A DNA stretch of 64,000 nt from Hydrogenobacter sp. GTDB lineage: Bacteria > Aquificota > Aquificia > Aquificales > Aquificaceae. Location of the stretch: NCBI GenBank assembly GCA_023255875.1, contig JAGDVY010000031.1:1-64000 (forward strand), given 5' to 3'. The position numbers and the translations under genes are program-made. Every line of letters starts with the position of its first letter. The stretch's first letter is position 1. Under the pieces are notes generated by a model. That model saw only the letters and a list, made by a program, of their open reading frames with translations. It was not told the origin of the DNA and did not search any database. Of this stretch, positions 50,709 through 59,976 are shown piece after piece.

Positions 50709-51459
50709 GCTTTTTAGCATCCTTTGGCTCTTTCTGGAACATTTCTTTGGCTACTTTCATAACTGATTTGCTGGCACCCTTTGGAAGTCCGTATCTTTTT
50801 AACCACTCTAAAAACTTAGCTCTTGCAAACATACTTGCTACAGATACCGCTATGTCCCTTTCACCTTTAGGTTCAAAAATCACATCCTTTCCAAAAGGAT
50901 TACGCGCAGAATATGCATCTATGCGTATCTCCACAGAATACTCTTTGCGCAGTTCTTTTATGAGCTCACTGTAGGCTCTGTCTAATATCCTGTTTAAGTT
51001 CTTGAGCTCCTCATAGAGCTCATTTAGGCGCTCTGGCTCATAAATTACGCATCGTGTCTTTACCCACTTGGATAGACTCTCCACCTTTCTAAATAGCTCT
51101 TCGTCCTTTAGTAGCTTGCAATCTTTGGGAGTCAAAGAGAGCACCTCTTTATAAGAAGAGGGCTCTATTGCCACGCAACAGACTACCAAAGGTCCAAACA
51201 CATCCCCCTTTCCCGACTCATCACAGCCTACAAGCACATTTGTAGGTTTTTCTATAAAGGAGAGGAGGTTTTCTGCAAGATCTTTGGAGGCTTTCCCTTG
51301 CAAAAGTAGAGATCCGGAAGGATAAAGAGTTGCGCATGTGCCATCTTTACACACAGACCACAAGGCATTAGGAACTTTTCGTTCCTGAAAACCCAAGACC
51401 TTTAGATACTCTTTGACCCGCTTATAATACTCTTGAGGAAGCCTAAAACTCACATTCAA
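50683..51459 (-). CDS. rnhC: Ribonuclease HIII
   Basis: N-terminal TBP-like domain; NVLVGCDESGKGDVFGPLVVCCVAI. Confidence 0.92.
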   Translation of the reverse strand: MNVSFRLPQEYYKRVKEYLKVLGFQERKVPNALWSVCKDGTCATLYPSGSLLLQGKASKDLAENLLSFIEKPTNVLVGCDESGKGDVFGPLVVCCVAIEPSSYKEVLSLTPKDCKLLKDEELFRKVESLSKWVKTRCVIYEPERLNELYEELKNLNRILDRAYSELIKELRKEYSVEIRIDAYSARNPFGKDVIFEPKGERDIAVSVASMFARAKFLEWLKRYGLPKGASKSVMKVAKEMFQKEPKDAKKLIKTFFLD

Positions 51460-51477
51460 GATAATACTAATACTATC

Positions 51478-51678
51478 TTAACACTCTTTTATACCCATCT
51501 TTCTATACAGAACCATCACAGGACACCAGTTGGTAAATGCGGACTGTATCTGATTTATAGACATAAAGAGCAAGAATGCCTTCCAAAACCAATGAACGTT
51601 TGAATCCCGTATACCCAAAAGGAACACTATAAGAAGAACCACCCCTGATGTAAGCCTCAGAGCTCTACCCATAGTCAT
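51478..51678 (-). CDS. DUF2892-family small membrane protein
   Basis: MTMGRALRLTSGVVLLIVFLLG...TNWCPVMVLYRKMGI. Confidence 0.8.
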   Translation of the reverse strand: MTMGRALRLTSGVVLLIVFLLGIRDSNVHWFWKAFLLFMSINQIQSAFTNWCPVMVLYRKMGIKEC

Positions 51679-51735
51679 CGCACTAACCTCCTTAAGGATA
51701 TAAGTATATAACTATAATATAATCCTGTTTGGTAA

Positions 51736-51830
51736 GGCTGTTTGAAAAATCCCAGAACATTGAGAAAAGTTGATTTCTTAGAATAGTCCTCAAAAACTCA
51801 AAAAATAAGTAAAGCTTCCGAAGGACCGAA
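51736..51830. repeat. 95-bp dispersed repeat, copy A
   Basis: GGCTGTTTGAAAAATCCCAGAACATTGAGAAAAG...AAGTAAAGCTTCCGAAGGACCGAA; 84/95 matches by hand to copy B at 63362-63456. Confidence 0.93.
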
Positions 51831-52004
51831 AAGTTATACACTGCAAACCTCGCAAGCACATATATCCTTGTGTTATCCCTATCATCCATAAAGTTTTTCA
51901 AATTCCCTGTCAACTTTGCAGTTCATAAGCTCACCTTATATTATCTCCTCATTGTAGGAAGCTTTTTGCTATTTTTCAAACAGCCTCAGTTATATTACTC
52001 ATAT

Positions 52005-53321
52005 ATGAAGCTTTTGACTGCAAAAGATATTGCTTATGTGTGTGGTGGAAAACTCTGCGGGGAAAATAAGGCTTTTGGTGGCTTTAGCACAGACAGTAGA
52101 GAGATAAAAGAGGGTGAGGTTTTTGTCGCTCTGCGAGGAAGCAAACATGATGGCCATGACTTTATACAACATGCCTTCTCAAAGGGTGCGGTGGGTGTAA
52201 TAACCAGTAAAGAGGTAGATATTCCTAAGGGAAAGTTTGCTGTGCTTGTAGAGGATACTTTGCTTGCTCTCAGAAAGATAGCGGAACACAAAAGGAAGCA
52301 TTTTAAAGGCAAAGTTATAGGAGTAGTAGGTTCCGCTGGTAAGACTACCACAAAGGAAATGATAGCCTTTTTGCTTTCTAAAAAGGGCAAAGTGTGCAAA
52401 ACGCCTAAGAACTATAACTCTCAGATAGGTGTTCCTTTGTCTGTGGCAAACTTCCAAGAGGACTGTGATTTTTGGGTTATAGAGATGGGAGCAAGCCAAA
52501 GGGGTGATGTGAAAAAACTTGTGGAGCTGGTAAAGCCTCATGTGAGGGTCATAACCGCAATAGGTGAAGAGCACCTTGAGACTTTTGGCTGTTTGGACGA
52601 TGTGATCATGGGCAACGGTGAGGTTTTTGAAGGTATGACCCAAGAGGATTGGGCGGTGATTCCCAAGTATGTGGAGCACTGCTACCAACTTACAAAGGTA
52701 ATAACCTTTGGGGAAGGAGGAGATATACAGGCAAAGGATTTTTATCTCACGGAGGAAAAAATAAGCTTTAACGTGGAAGGCATCAAAATTGAGCTTTCTG
52801 TTCCAAGCCTCGCTTTGATGGAAAATACTCTCTGCACTATTGGTGTCTTGAAAGCATTAGGATACAACTGGAAGGAGCTATCTCCACACATGGCAGAGTT
52901 CAAACCTGTAGAGCAACGCTTTAACCTCATTAAAAAAGACGGCCTTCTCATCATAGATGACACATACAACGCAAATCCTCTATCTGTCAGAAAAGCTCTT
53001 GAGTCTTTGTCTCTGTTTAAAGGCTACAAGATAGCGCTTCTGGGAGATATGTTGGAGCTGGGTGAGTTTTCTAAAGAGCATCACACAGAGGTAGGAAGGT
53101 GGTGTGCTAAGTTAAACATAGATGAGTGCCTGTTTTATGGAAATGAGATGCTTTTTGCCTACCAAGAGTGCCTACGCTATGGCAAAAACTGCTATCACAG
53201 CCTTTCAAAGGAAGATATCATAAAATACTTAAAAAGTAAGCTAAAGGAGGGAACTGTTTTGCTTATAAAGGGTTCAAGGGGTATGAAGATGGAGGAGTTT
53301 TTGCGATGCTTGACGGATTAA
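52005..53321 (+). CDS. murF: UDP-N-acetylmuramoyl-tripeptide--D-alanyl-D-alanine ligase
   Basis: FSTDSREIKEGEVFVALRGSKHDGHDFI; VVGSAGKTTTKEM; DDTYNANPLSVRKALE. Start at internal Met. Confidence 0.95.
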   Translation: MKLLTAKDIAYVCGGKLCGENKAFGGFSTDSREIKEGEVFVALRGSKHDGHDFIQHAFSKGAVGVITSKEVDIPKGKFAVLVEDTLLALRKIAEHKRKHFKGKVIGVVGSAGKTTTKEMIAFLLSKKGKVCKTPKNYNSQIGVPLSVANFQEDCDFWVIEMGASQRGDVKKLVELVKPHVRVITAIGEEHLETFGCLDDVIMGNGEVFEGMTQEDWAVIPKYVEHCYQLTKVITFGEGGDIQAKDFYLTEEKISFNVEGIKIELSVPSLALMENTLCTIGVLKALGYNWKELSPHMAEFKPVEQRFNLIKKDGLLIIDDTYNANPLSVRKALESLSLFKGYKIALLGDMLELGEFSKEHHTEVGRWCAKLNIDECLFYGNEMLFAYQECLRYGKNCYHSLSKEDIIKYLKSKLKEGTVLLIKGSRGMKMEEFLRCLTD

Positions 53322-53347
53322 GGAAATTAGAATATAATAAAATTCTA

Positions 53348-54661
53348 ATGAAGGGCTTTCTTCTAATGTTTGCCTTAATAGGTGGAGCTTTTGCAAAGGA
53401 GCTGACCCTTGAGTCTGCCATTAACTTGGCTTTGGAAAACAACCTTGAGATAAGAGCCTTTAAAAGCGATATAAAGGCAAAGGAATTAGAACTCAAAGCG
53501 GTCAAAGGTAGCTACTTTCCCAGGATAAAGTTAGAGGAGACCTTTACAAGAACTGATATACCTGTTTATGCTTTCATGAGTAAGTTAAACCAGGAGCGCT
53601 TTAGAATAGAAGATTTTCAACCTTCCAAGCTCAATAACCCACCCGCCATAAACAACTTTGAGACCAAGCTAAGCATAGAGGTGCCTCTGTGGCTTGGTGG
53701 AAAGATTCAGGCTATGGAAAGGACTGCCTTTCATAACCTTTCCGCTACAAAGGAAGATTACGAGAGGAAAAAGGATGAGGTAGTCCTGAAGGTCTATCAC
53801 GCTTACATGGATGCGGTTTTGGCAAAAAACTCTATAGATGTGAGCCATCAGGTACTAAAGGACGCTCAGGAGCATGTAAAGCTTGCGGAGAGCATGCACA
53901 AAGTGGGAATCGCTCTTTTGTCTGATGTTTTGAGGGCAAGGGTTTACCTCTCAAAGGCGGAAGAAAACCTAAAAGCTTCTGAAAACAACTACCGTGTGTC
54001 CAAAAAAGCCCTTGAGCTCATAACTAACACAGAGCTTGGTGATTTTGATGTGGTTAGCGTGGAGACCTGCCCTGCTGTCAGTGTGGAAAAGCTAAAAGAG
54101 GTGGCTCTTGAAAAGAGACGTGACATAAAGGCTCTGCAAGAGAGGATAAAGACCTTAGAAGGCATGTATGGGGTAGTGATCTCAGACAACCTACCTCAAG
54201 TTTATGCCTTTGGTTCTTACTCTCTGTATAGCAAGAACACACCTTTTGGATCTGATGGTAGTGGTTATATGGTGGGTGCTGGCATTTCTTGGAGTTTTGA
54301 CACGGGTCTTTCCACGCTAAGGAGAGCTCAGTCATATCTTGAGACAAAAAGAGCTTTAGAGGAAAGACTCAAGCTTTTAAAGGCATCTGTGTTTTTTGAT
54401 ATAGACAAAGCTTACGCTGAATATCAAAATGCTTTTTACTCTCTGAGATCTGCAGAAGAGAGGATAAAACAGAGCCAAGAGGTGGTCAGAGTTATGGAAC
54501 TAAGATACAAAACGGGTCTTGCTCGTATTGTGGATCTCTTAGACGCACAGACAGAACTTGATAAAGCAAGATTTGAAAGGCTTCAGGCACTGAATAACTG
54601 TCAAAAAGCTTACGCCAACTTGCTTTACTCTGCGGGGCTCATAAGGGAGGTAGAAAGATGA
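53348..54661 (+). CDS. TolC-family outer membrane efflux protein
   Basis: Signal peptide; two OEP repeats with coiled coil; YKTGLARIVDLLDAQTELDKAR. Confidence 0.93.
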   Translation: MKGFLLMFALIGGAFAKELTLESAINLALENNLEIRAFKSDIKAKELELKAVKGSYFPRIKLEETFTRTDIPVYAFMSKLNQERFRIEDFQPSKLNNPPAINNFETKLSIEVPLWLGGKIQAMERTAFHNLSATKEDYERKKDEVVLKVYHAYMDAVLAKNSIDVSHQVLKDAQEHVKLAESMHKVGIALLSDVLRARVYLSKAEENLKASENNYRVSKKALELITNTELGDFDVVSVETCPAVSVEKLKEVALEKRRDIKALQERIKTLEGMYGVVISDNLPQVYAFGSYSLYSKNTPFGSDGSGYMVGAGISWSFDTGLSTLRRAQSYLETKRALEERLKLLKASVFFDIDKAYAEYQNAFYSLRSAEERIKQSQEVVRVMELRYKTGLARIVDLLDAQTELDKARFERLQALNNCQKAYANLLYSAGLIREVER

Positions 54662-55773
54662 GAAGGTATCTCAAATATATAGGCTTTTTGGTGGTCATAG
54701 GCTTGGTAGTGCTGTGGCTGGCGGGGGTTTTTACTCACAAGGAGAAAAGTGGGCAGGTGGAAAGGGAGCAAAAGCTAATAACTGGTCTAAAGATAGGCAA
54801 AGCGGAAAAAGTGCAAGAAGTTCTTGTGGGTTATGTGGGTAATGTAGTTGCGGATAATATCGCAGAGATATCCACAAGGGTGGCAGGAAGAATAACGAGC
54901 GTAAATGTCAAAGAAGGGCAAATGGTCAAGAGGGGACAGGTACTTTTAACCATAGATGCCTCTGATATACTGGCTCAAGCTAATGCGGTAGGTGAGCAGG
55001 TAAAGCAGGCAGAGTACGCTTATAGGTCCGCACTTGCTAATTACGAAGCGGTTAAAAAGACTTACGAAAGATACCAAGCCCTTCTTAAGGAAAACGCTAT
55101 AACACAACAGGAGTTTGACCAGATAAAGGCACAGTATGACTCTGCAAAGGCTCAGTTGGAACAGGCAAAGGCAGGTATAAGTGCAGTCCAATTTCAAAAG
55201 GAAGCTGTTCTTTCTGCTCTTGAGTACACCACTATAAGGGCTCCTTTTGACGGGTATGTGTCCCAAAAGAGGGTGGATGTGGGAGACCTTGCAACTCCTG
55301 GCACTCCACTGCTAATAATAGAAAAACCACCTTACAAACTGGAAGTTAATCTGCCAGAAAAGTACTTGTCAAGACTGCATGTTGGAGATACATACGACGT
55401 TTATATAGAAGCCTTAAACAAGACTATACAAGGTAAGGTTTCTGAGGTATCTCCTTCTGTTGATCCAGTAACAAGGACCTTTAGGGTAAAGCTAACGCTC
55501 AGCGATAACAGCCTAAAGAGCGGTATGTATGCCAAACTGCTAATGCCAGAAGCGCTAAGCGCGGTGCTTGTGCCCGAAAATGCCATATTGAGGAGGTTTG
55601 ACTTTACTGGAGTGTGGGTGGTAAAGCCAGATAAAACCTTAGAGCTCAGGTTTGTAAAGCTTGGCGAAAAGAGAGGGAACATGGTGGAAGTCCTGTCTGG
55701 CTTAAGCGGTGGTGAGGACATAGTGATAGAAGGTATAGAAAGAGCTTGTGATGGGTGTAAGGTAGGAGGGTAA
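54658..55773 (+). CDS. RND efflux periplasmic adaptor subunit
   Basis: TM anchor, lipoyl/barrel-sandwich VAGRITSVNVKEGQMVKRGQVLLTID, coiled coil, YTTIRAPFDGYVSQKRVDVGD. Confidence 0.95.
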   Translation: MRRYLKYIGFLVVIGLVVLWLAGVFTHKEKSGQVEREQKLITGLKIGKAEKVQEVLVGYVGNVVADNIAEISTRVAGRITSVNVKEGQMVKRGQVLLTIDASDILAQANAVGEQVKQAEYAYRSALANYEAVKKTYERYQALLKENAITQQEFDQIKAQYDSAKAQLEQAKAGISAVQFQKEAVLSALEYTTIRAPFDGYVSQKRVDVGDLATPGTPLLIIEKPPYKLEVNLPEKYLSRLHVGDTYDVYIEALNKTIQGKVSEVSPSVDPVTRTFRVKLTLSDNSLKSGMYAKLLMPEALSAVLVPENAILRRFDFTGVWVVKPDKTLELRFVKLGEKRGNMVEVLSGLSGGEDIVIEGIERACDGCKVGG

Positions 55774-55774
55774 G

Positions 55775-58700
55775 ATGTACGGGCTTGCGGGAAGACTTGC
55801 CAACTACTTTATAGACTCCAAGCTAACACCCATACTCATACTAGTCTCCTTAGCCTTAGGCTTTTTTGCGGTGATAACCACACCAAAAGAGGAAGAGCCA
55901 CAGATAGTGGTACCTATGATAGATATATTCATAAGCTATCCTGGTGCATCTCCCGAGGAAGTGGAAAGGAGGGTAGTTATACCCCTTGAGAAAAAGCTTT
56001 GGGAGCTCAAAGACATTGAGTACATATATTCCGCATCTTCAGAGGGTGGTGCCATAGTTACCGCAAGGTTCTATGTGGGTACAGACCCAGTAAAGGCGCT
56101 GGTGGATCTAAACACCAAGATGATGTCTGCCCTGGACTTGGCACCTCCCGGAGTAATGCTTCCACCTCTTGTAAAACCCAAGTCCATAGATGACGTACCC
56201 ATACTCACCCTCACCCTTTGGGGAAAATCTTACGACTGGTATGACCTCAGAAGGATAGCATCAACGTTAGAAAACGAGATAAAAAAGGTGAGCAATGTAG
56301 CAGATGTCTTTTTGGTGGGAGGAAGGCCAAGGGAAATAAGGGTGATCCTTGATCCTGCAAGAATGTCAGCTTATGGTATTTCACCTTTACACATAGCTCA
56401 GATAATAAAGACTGCCAACGCGCAAGAGGTGAGCGGAAACATACTGCAGGCAGGAAAGGTTTATAAGATAAGAACGGGCGAGTTCCTAAGGTCAAAGGAG
56501 GACGTGGAAAACCTGCTTGTAAGCGTAGTTAATGGCAAACCTGTTTATCTTAAAGATGTGGCAACGGTAGTGGATGGTCCATCTGAAATAAAAGACTATG
56601 TGCTCATGGGATTTGGACCCAAGGCAGAAGAGAAAGGTATAAAGGACGCAAAGCCAGGAGAACTCTACCCTGCAGTCACTATAGCGGTGTCCAAAAGGAA
56701 GGGCACCAATGCGGTAAATGTGGCGGAAGAAGTCCTGAACCTTGTTGAGCACTTAAAAGGAAAGGTCATACCCAAAGATGTAAACATTACCATCACAAGA
56801 AACTACGGTGAGACCGCAAAGGAAAAAGCGGACGAACTTTTAGAACACCTCTTTATTGCTACCTTTTCTGTGATCCTGCTTATAGCGGTTGCTTTAGGTA
56901 CAAGAGAGGCTCTGGTGGTAGGCATAGCGGTGCCTATAACCCTTGCCATAGCTCTATTTTTGAGCGAGATGTACGGCTTTACTCTCAACAGGGTAACATT
57001 GTTTGCCCTCATATTTGCTATAGGTATTCTCGTAGATGACGCTATAGTAGTTGTAGAAAACATACACAGATGGTTTGAACTAAAGCTTGCAAAGACACCA
57101 AGAGAGGCTGTGGTAAGAGCTACTGACGAGGTAGGAAACCCTACCATACTGGCTACATTCACCGTCATAGCTGCCCTTATGCCCATGGCTTTTGTGAGCG
57201 GTCTTATGGGACCCTACATGAGACCCATACCCATAAACGCTTCTGTTGCCATGTTCTTTTCCCTTCTAGTTGCCTTCATAGTGACCCCTTGGGCTTCTTA
57301 CAGATTCTTAAAACACCATCAAGAACACCAAAAGCAAGAAGTGGACATAAGACAAACCACTTTTTGGAAGATTTATTCCAGGATCATGGTACCTCTGATC
57401 ACAAGCAAACCCAAAAGGTATGCCTTTTATCTCTTCACATTGTTCCTGCTTATGCTGTCTATTGGACTCTTTATCACCAAGGCTGTGGTAGTCAAGATGC
57501 TACCCTATGATAACAAGAGTGAGCTTCAGATAGTCCTTGATATGCCAGAGGGCACACCCTTAGAGAAGACCTTAGAGGTTGCCAAAGCTATAGGTGATTA
57601 CATATCAAAACAGAACATAGTTACAGACTACCAGATATACGTGGGCACATCATCTCCCTTTAACTTCAATGGCCTTGTAAGACACTACTATCTAAGACAA
57701 GGTAGTAATATGGCGGACTTGCAGGTAAATTTGATAAACAAGCACAAAAGGTCTGAGCAGTCTCACGACTTTGCAAAAAGGATAAGACCTGCGGTACATG
57801 AGATAGCAAGAAAGTACGGCGCTAAGTATGTGGCGGTAGTAGAAGTGCCACCCGGTCCTCCTGTGCTCTCACCCATAGTGGCTGAAATATACGGTCCAGA
57901 CCTAAAGGAGCAAGAAAGGTTTGCAAGGGAGGTCCTAAAGGTCTTTAAAGAGACCCCATCTATAACAGACCAGGGTATATACTTGGAAGACCCTGCACCT
58001 ATGATAAGGCTTATAGCCAAGGAGGACAAACTCAAGCTCGCAGGCCTCAATAAAGAGGAACTTGTCTATACACTAAGAGCCATTATAGGTGGATATCAGG
58101 TGGGAATACTTCAAAGCACAGATACAGAGCACGTGCCCATAGTGATAAGGTTTGACGAGCGCTACAGGACTATGGACCTACTCAAAAACCTAAAGATACC
58201 CACAAGAGATGGTAGGCTCGTGCCCCTTTCTGAGTTGGTTGAGATAAAAGAGGATACGGTGCCCAAAACCATATACCACAAGAATCTCAGAAGGGTAATC
58301 TATGTGATAGGTGATGTGGCAGGAAGAGAGGAAGCACCCTTTTATGGCATACTTGATGTGAGAAACAAGATTTTGAACCTTCCAAATCCTTACGGTAGCG
58401 TAAAAGAGCTTTGGATGTCTTTGCCCCTCATAGAGGACGGTATATACGTAAAGTGGGATGGTGAGATGCACATAACATTAGAAGTATTTAGGGACCTGGG
58501 ACTTGCCTTTGGAGTTGCCCTCTTTGTGATGTACGTGCTCATTTTGGGATGGTTCAAAGACTTTAAGATCCCCGGTATCATCATGGCACCTATACCTCTG
58601 ACCCTTGTGGGTATAGTGCCCGGACACTTACTGCTGGGTGCTTTCTTTACCGCCACTTCCATGATAGGCTTTATAGCCCTTGCAGGTATAATAGTGAGAA

Positions 58701-59011
58701 ATTCCATACTCCTTGTGGATTTTGCAGAAGAGAGAATAAAGGACGGTGTGCCACCACACCTTGCGGTAGTCGAAGCGGGAGTCATAAGGACGCGCCCCAT
58801 ACTACTTACCGCAGTTGCAGTTATAGTAGGTGCCTTTGTGATACTCTTTGACCCCATCTTCAATGGCCTTGCCATATCCCTCATCTTTGGTACCATAGGT
58901 TCCACCACGCTGACCCTTGTGCTTATCCCCGTCATGTATTACGCATCAAAGGTCAAAAAACTCGCAGTGATCCCCTCTCCAGAAGAAGTTCAAAGGGACA
59001 TATTCAGATGA
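55775..59011 (+). CDS. RND-family efflux transporter permease
   Basis: 1078 aa; ISYPGASPEEVERRVVIPLEKKL; FAIGILVDDAIVVVENIHRWFE; C-terminal GIIVRNSILLVDFAEE. Confidence 0.96.
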   Translation: MYGLAGRLANYFIDSKLTPILILVSLALGFFAVITTPKEEEPQIVVPMIDIFISYPGASPEEVERRVVIPLEKKLWELKDIEYIYSASSEGGAIVTARFYVGTDPVKALVDLNTKMMSALDLAPPGVMLPPLVKPKSIDDVPILTLTLWGKSYDWYDLRRIASTLENEIKKVSNVADVFLVGGRPREIRVILDPARMSAYGISPLHIAQIIKTANAQEVSGNILQAGKVYKIRTGEFLRSKEDVENLLVSVVNGKPVYLKDVATVVDGPSEIKDYVLMGFGPKAEEKGIKDAKPGELYPAVTIAVSKRKGTNAVNVAEEVLNLVEHLKGKVIPKDVNITITRNYGETAKEKADELLEHLFIATFSVILLIAVALGTREALVVGIAVPITLAIALFLSEMYGFTLNRVTLFALIFAIGILVDDAIVVVENIHRWFELKLAKTPREAVVRATDEVGNPTILATFTVIAALMPMAFVSGLMGPYMRPIPINASVAMFFSLLVAFIVTPWASYRFLKHHQEHQKQEVDIRQTTFWKIYSRIMVPLITSKPKRYAFYLFTLFLLMLSIGLFITKAVVVKMLPYDNKSELQIVLDMPEGTPLEKTLEVAKAIGDYISKQNIVTDYQIYVGTSSPFNFNGLVRHYYLRQGSNMADLQVNLINKHKRSEQSHDFAKRIRPAVHEIARKYGAKYVAVVEVPPGPPVLSPIVAEIYGPDLKEQERFAREVLKVFKETPSITDQGIYLEDPAPMIRLIAKEDKLKLAGLNKEELVYTLRAIIGGYQVGILQSTDTEHVPIVIRFDERYRTMDLLKNLKIPTRDGRLVPLSELVEIKEDTVPKTIYHKNLRRVIYVIGDVAGREEAPFYGILDVRNKILNLPNPYGSVKELWMSLPLIEDGIYVKWDGEMHITLEVFRDLGLAFGVALFVMYVLILGWFKDFKIPGIIMAPIPLTLVGIVPGHLLLGAFFTATSMIGFIALAGIIVRNSILLVDFAEERIKDGVPPHLAVVEAGVIRTRPILLTAVAVIVGAFVILFDPIFNGLAISLIFGTIGSTTLTLVLIPVMYYASKVKKLAVIPSPEEVQRDIFR

Positions 59012-59034
59012 TTTGAAAGCATAAATTATTTACT

Positions 59035-59976
59035 ATGCAAACTTTGGAAAGAAGCTTTTACTTCTCTTTGAGGGACTACCTAAAAGAGCGCTATGGCAGA
59101 AGGGTGCAGAAGATAACAGTCGCTTTGCCCTTTACATGTCCCAACATAGATGGCACTAAGGCTGTGGGAGGATGCACTTACTGCTTTTCGGGTACAAGGC
59201 CTGCACACTTAGAACCCCATATTCCCCTGCGCCAGCAAATAGAGGAGGGCATAAAAAGAGCCAAGGAGCGCTATGGCAGAAACATACTATTTTTCGTGTA
59301 TTACCAATCCTACTCTAACACTTACGGAGAAAAAGACTATTTGAAATCCATCTACGATACCGCTCTTGAGTTTGACGAAGTGGTGGGTATAGATGTGGGA
59401 ACACGTCCAGACTGTGCGCCCGAATGGGTGCTGGATCTTTTGGAGAGCTACACTCAGAAGGGTCTAGAGGTTTGGGTAGAATACGGATTGCAAAGCGCCA
59501 ACTTTAAAACTTTGAGGTTCATAAACAGAGCTCATGGAATTTCTGACTTTGTGGATGCGGTCCTAAGGACCAAAAGAAGAAACCTCAAGGTGTGCGCTCA
59601 CATCATATTGGGTCTTCCCTTTGAGGACCAGGAGGACATGTTAGAAACAGGAAAGCTTTTGGCAAGCCTTCCCATAGATGGTGTTAAGATACATCCCTTG
59701 CACATCATAAAGAACACCAAGATGGCAGAGCAATACCTAAGGGGTGAGTTTGGTGTGCTGAGTCTTGAGGAGTATGCAAAAAGAGTGGTAGATGTGCTGG
59801 AGATCCTACCGCCCCATGTGGTGATCCATCGCTTAACGGGAGAGGTAGAACCAGAAAGGCTCATAGCTCCAGAGTACTGCACCTATGCTAAAAAGCAAGA
59901 GGTTATAAATGCCATAATAGAAGAACTAAAAAGGCGAAATACCCATCAGGGTGCTAAAATACCTTTTAACAGATGA
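59035..59976 (+). CDS. TIGR01212/YhcC-family radical SAM protein
   Basis: FTCPNIDGTKAVGGCTYC, YFQSYSNTY-like segment (YYQSYSNTYG), GLPFEDQEDMLETGKLL. Confidence 0.9.
   Translation: MQTLERSFYFSLRDYLKERYGRRVQKITVALPFTCPNIDGTKAVGGCTYCFSGTRPAHLEPHIPLRQQIEEGIKRAKERYGRNILFFVYYQSYSNTYGEKDYLKSIYDTALEFDEVVGIDVGTRPDCAPEWVLDLLESYTQKGLEVWVEYGLQSANFKTLRFINRAHGISDFVDAVLRTKRRNLKVCAHIILGLPFEDQEDMLETGKLLASLPIDGVKIHPLHIIKNTKMAEQYLRGEFGVLSLEEYAKRVVDVLEILPPHVVIHRLTGEVEPERLIAPEYCTYAKKQEVINAIIEELKRRNTHQGAKIPFNR

Noticed and set aside
51692-51913. 73-aa minus-strand ORF
   Set aside because: Mostly encoded by the 95-bp repeat; the aligned copy B has an in-frame stop, so I treat it as repeat-derived rather than a gene.
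58390-58935. 181-aa antisense ORF in the RND permease gene
   Set aside because: Fully inside a clear RND permease CDS on the other strand; low-quality composition and no recognisable domain.
59083-59280. Repeated GAGCGCTATGGCAGA motif within the radical SAM gene
   Set aside because: Both copies encode KERYGR inside one CDS; a coding coincidence.
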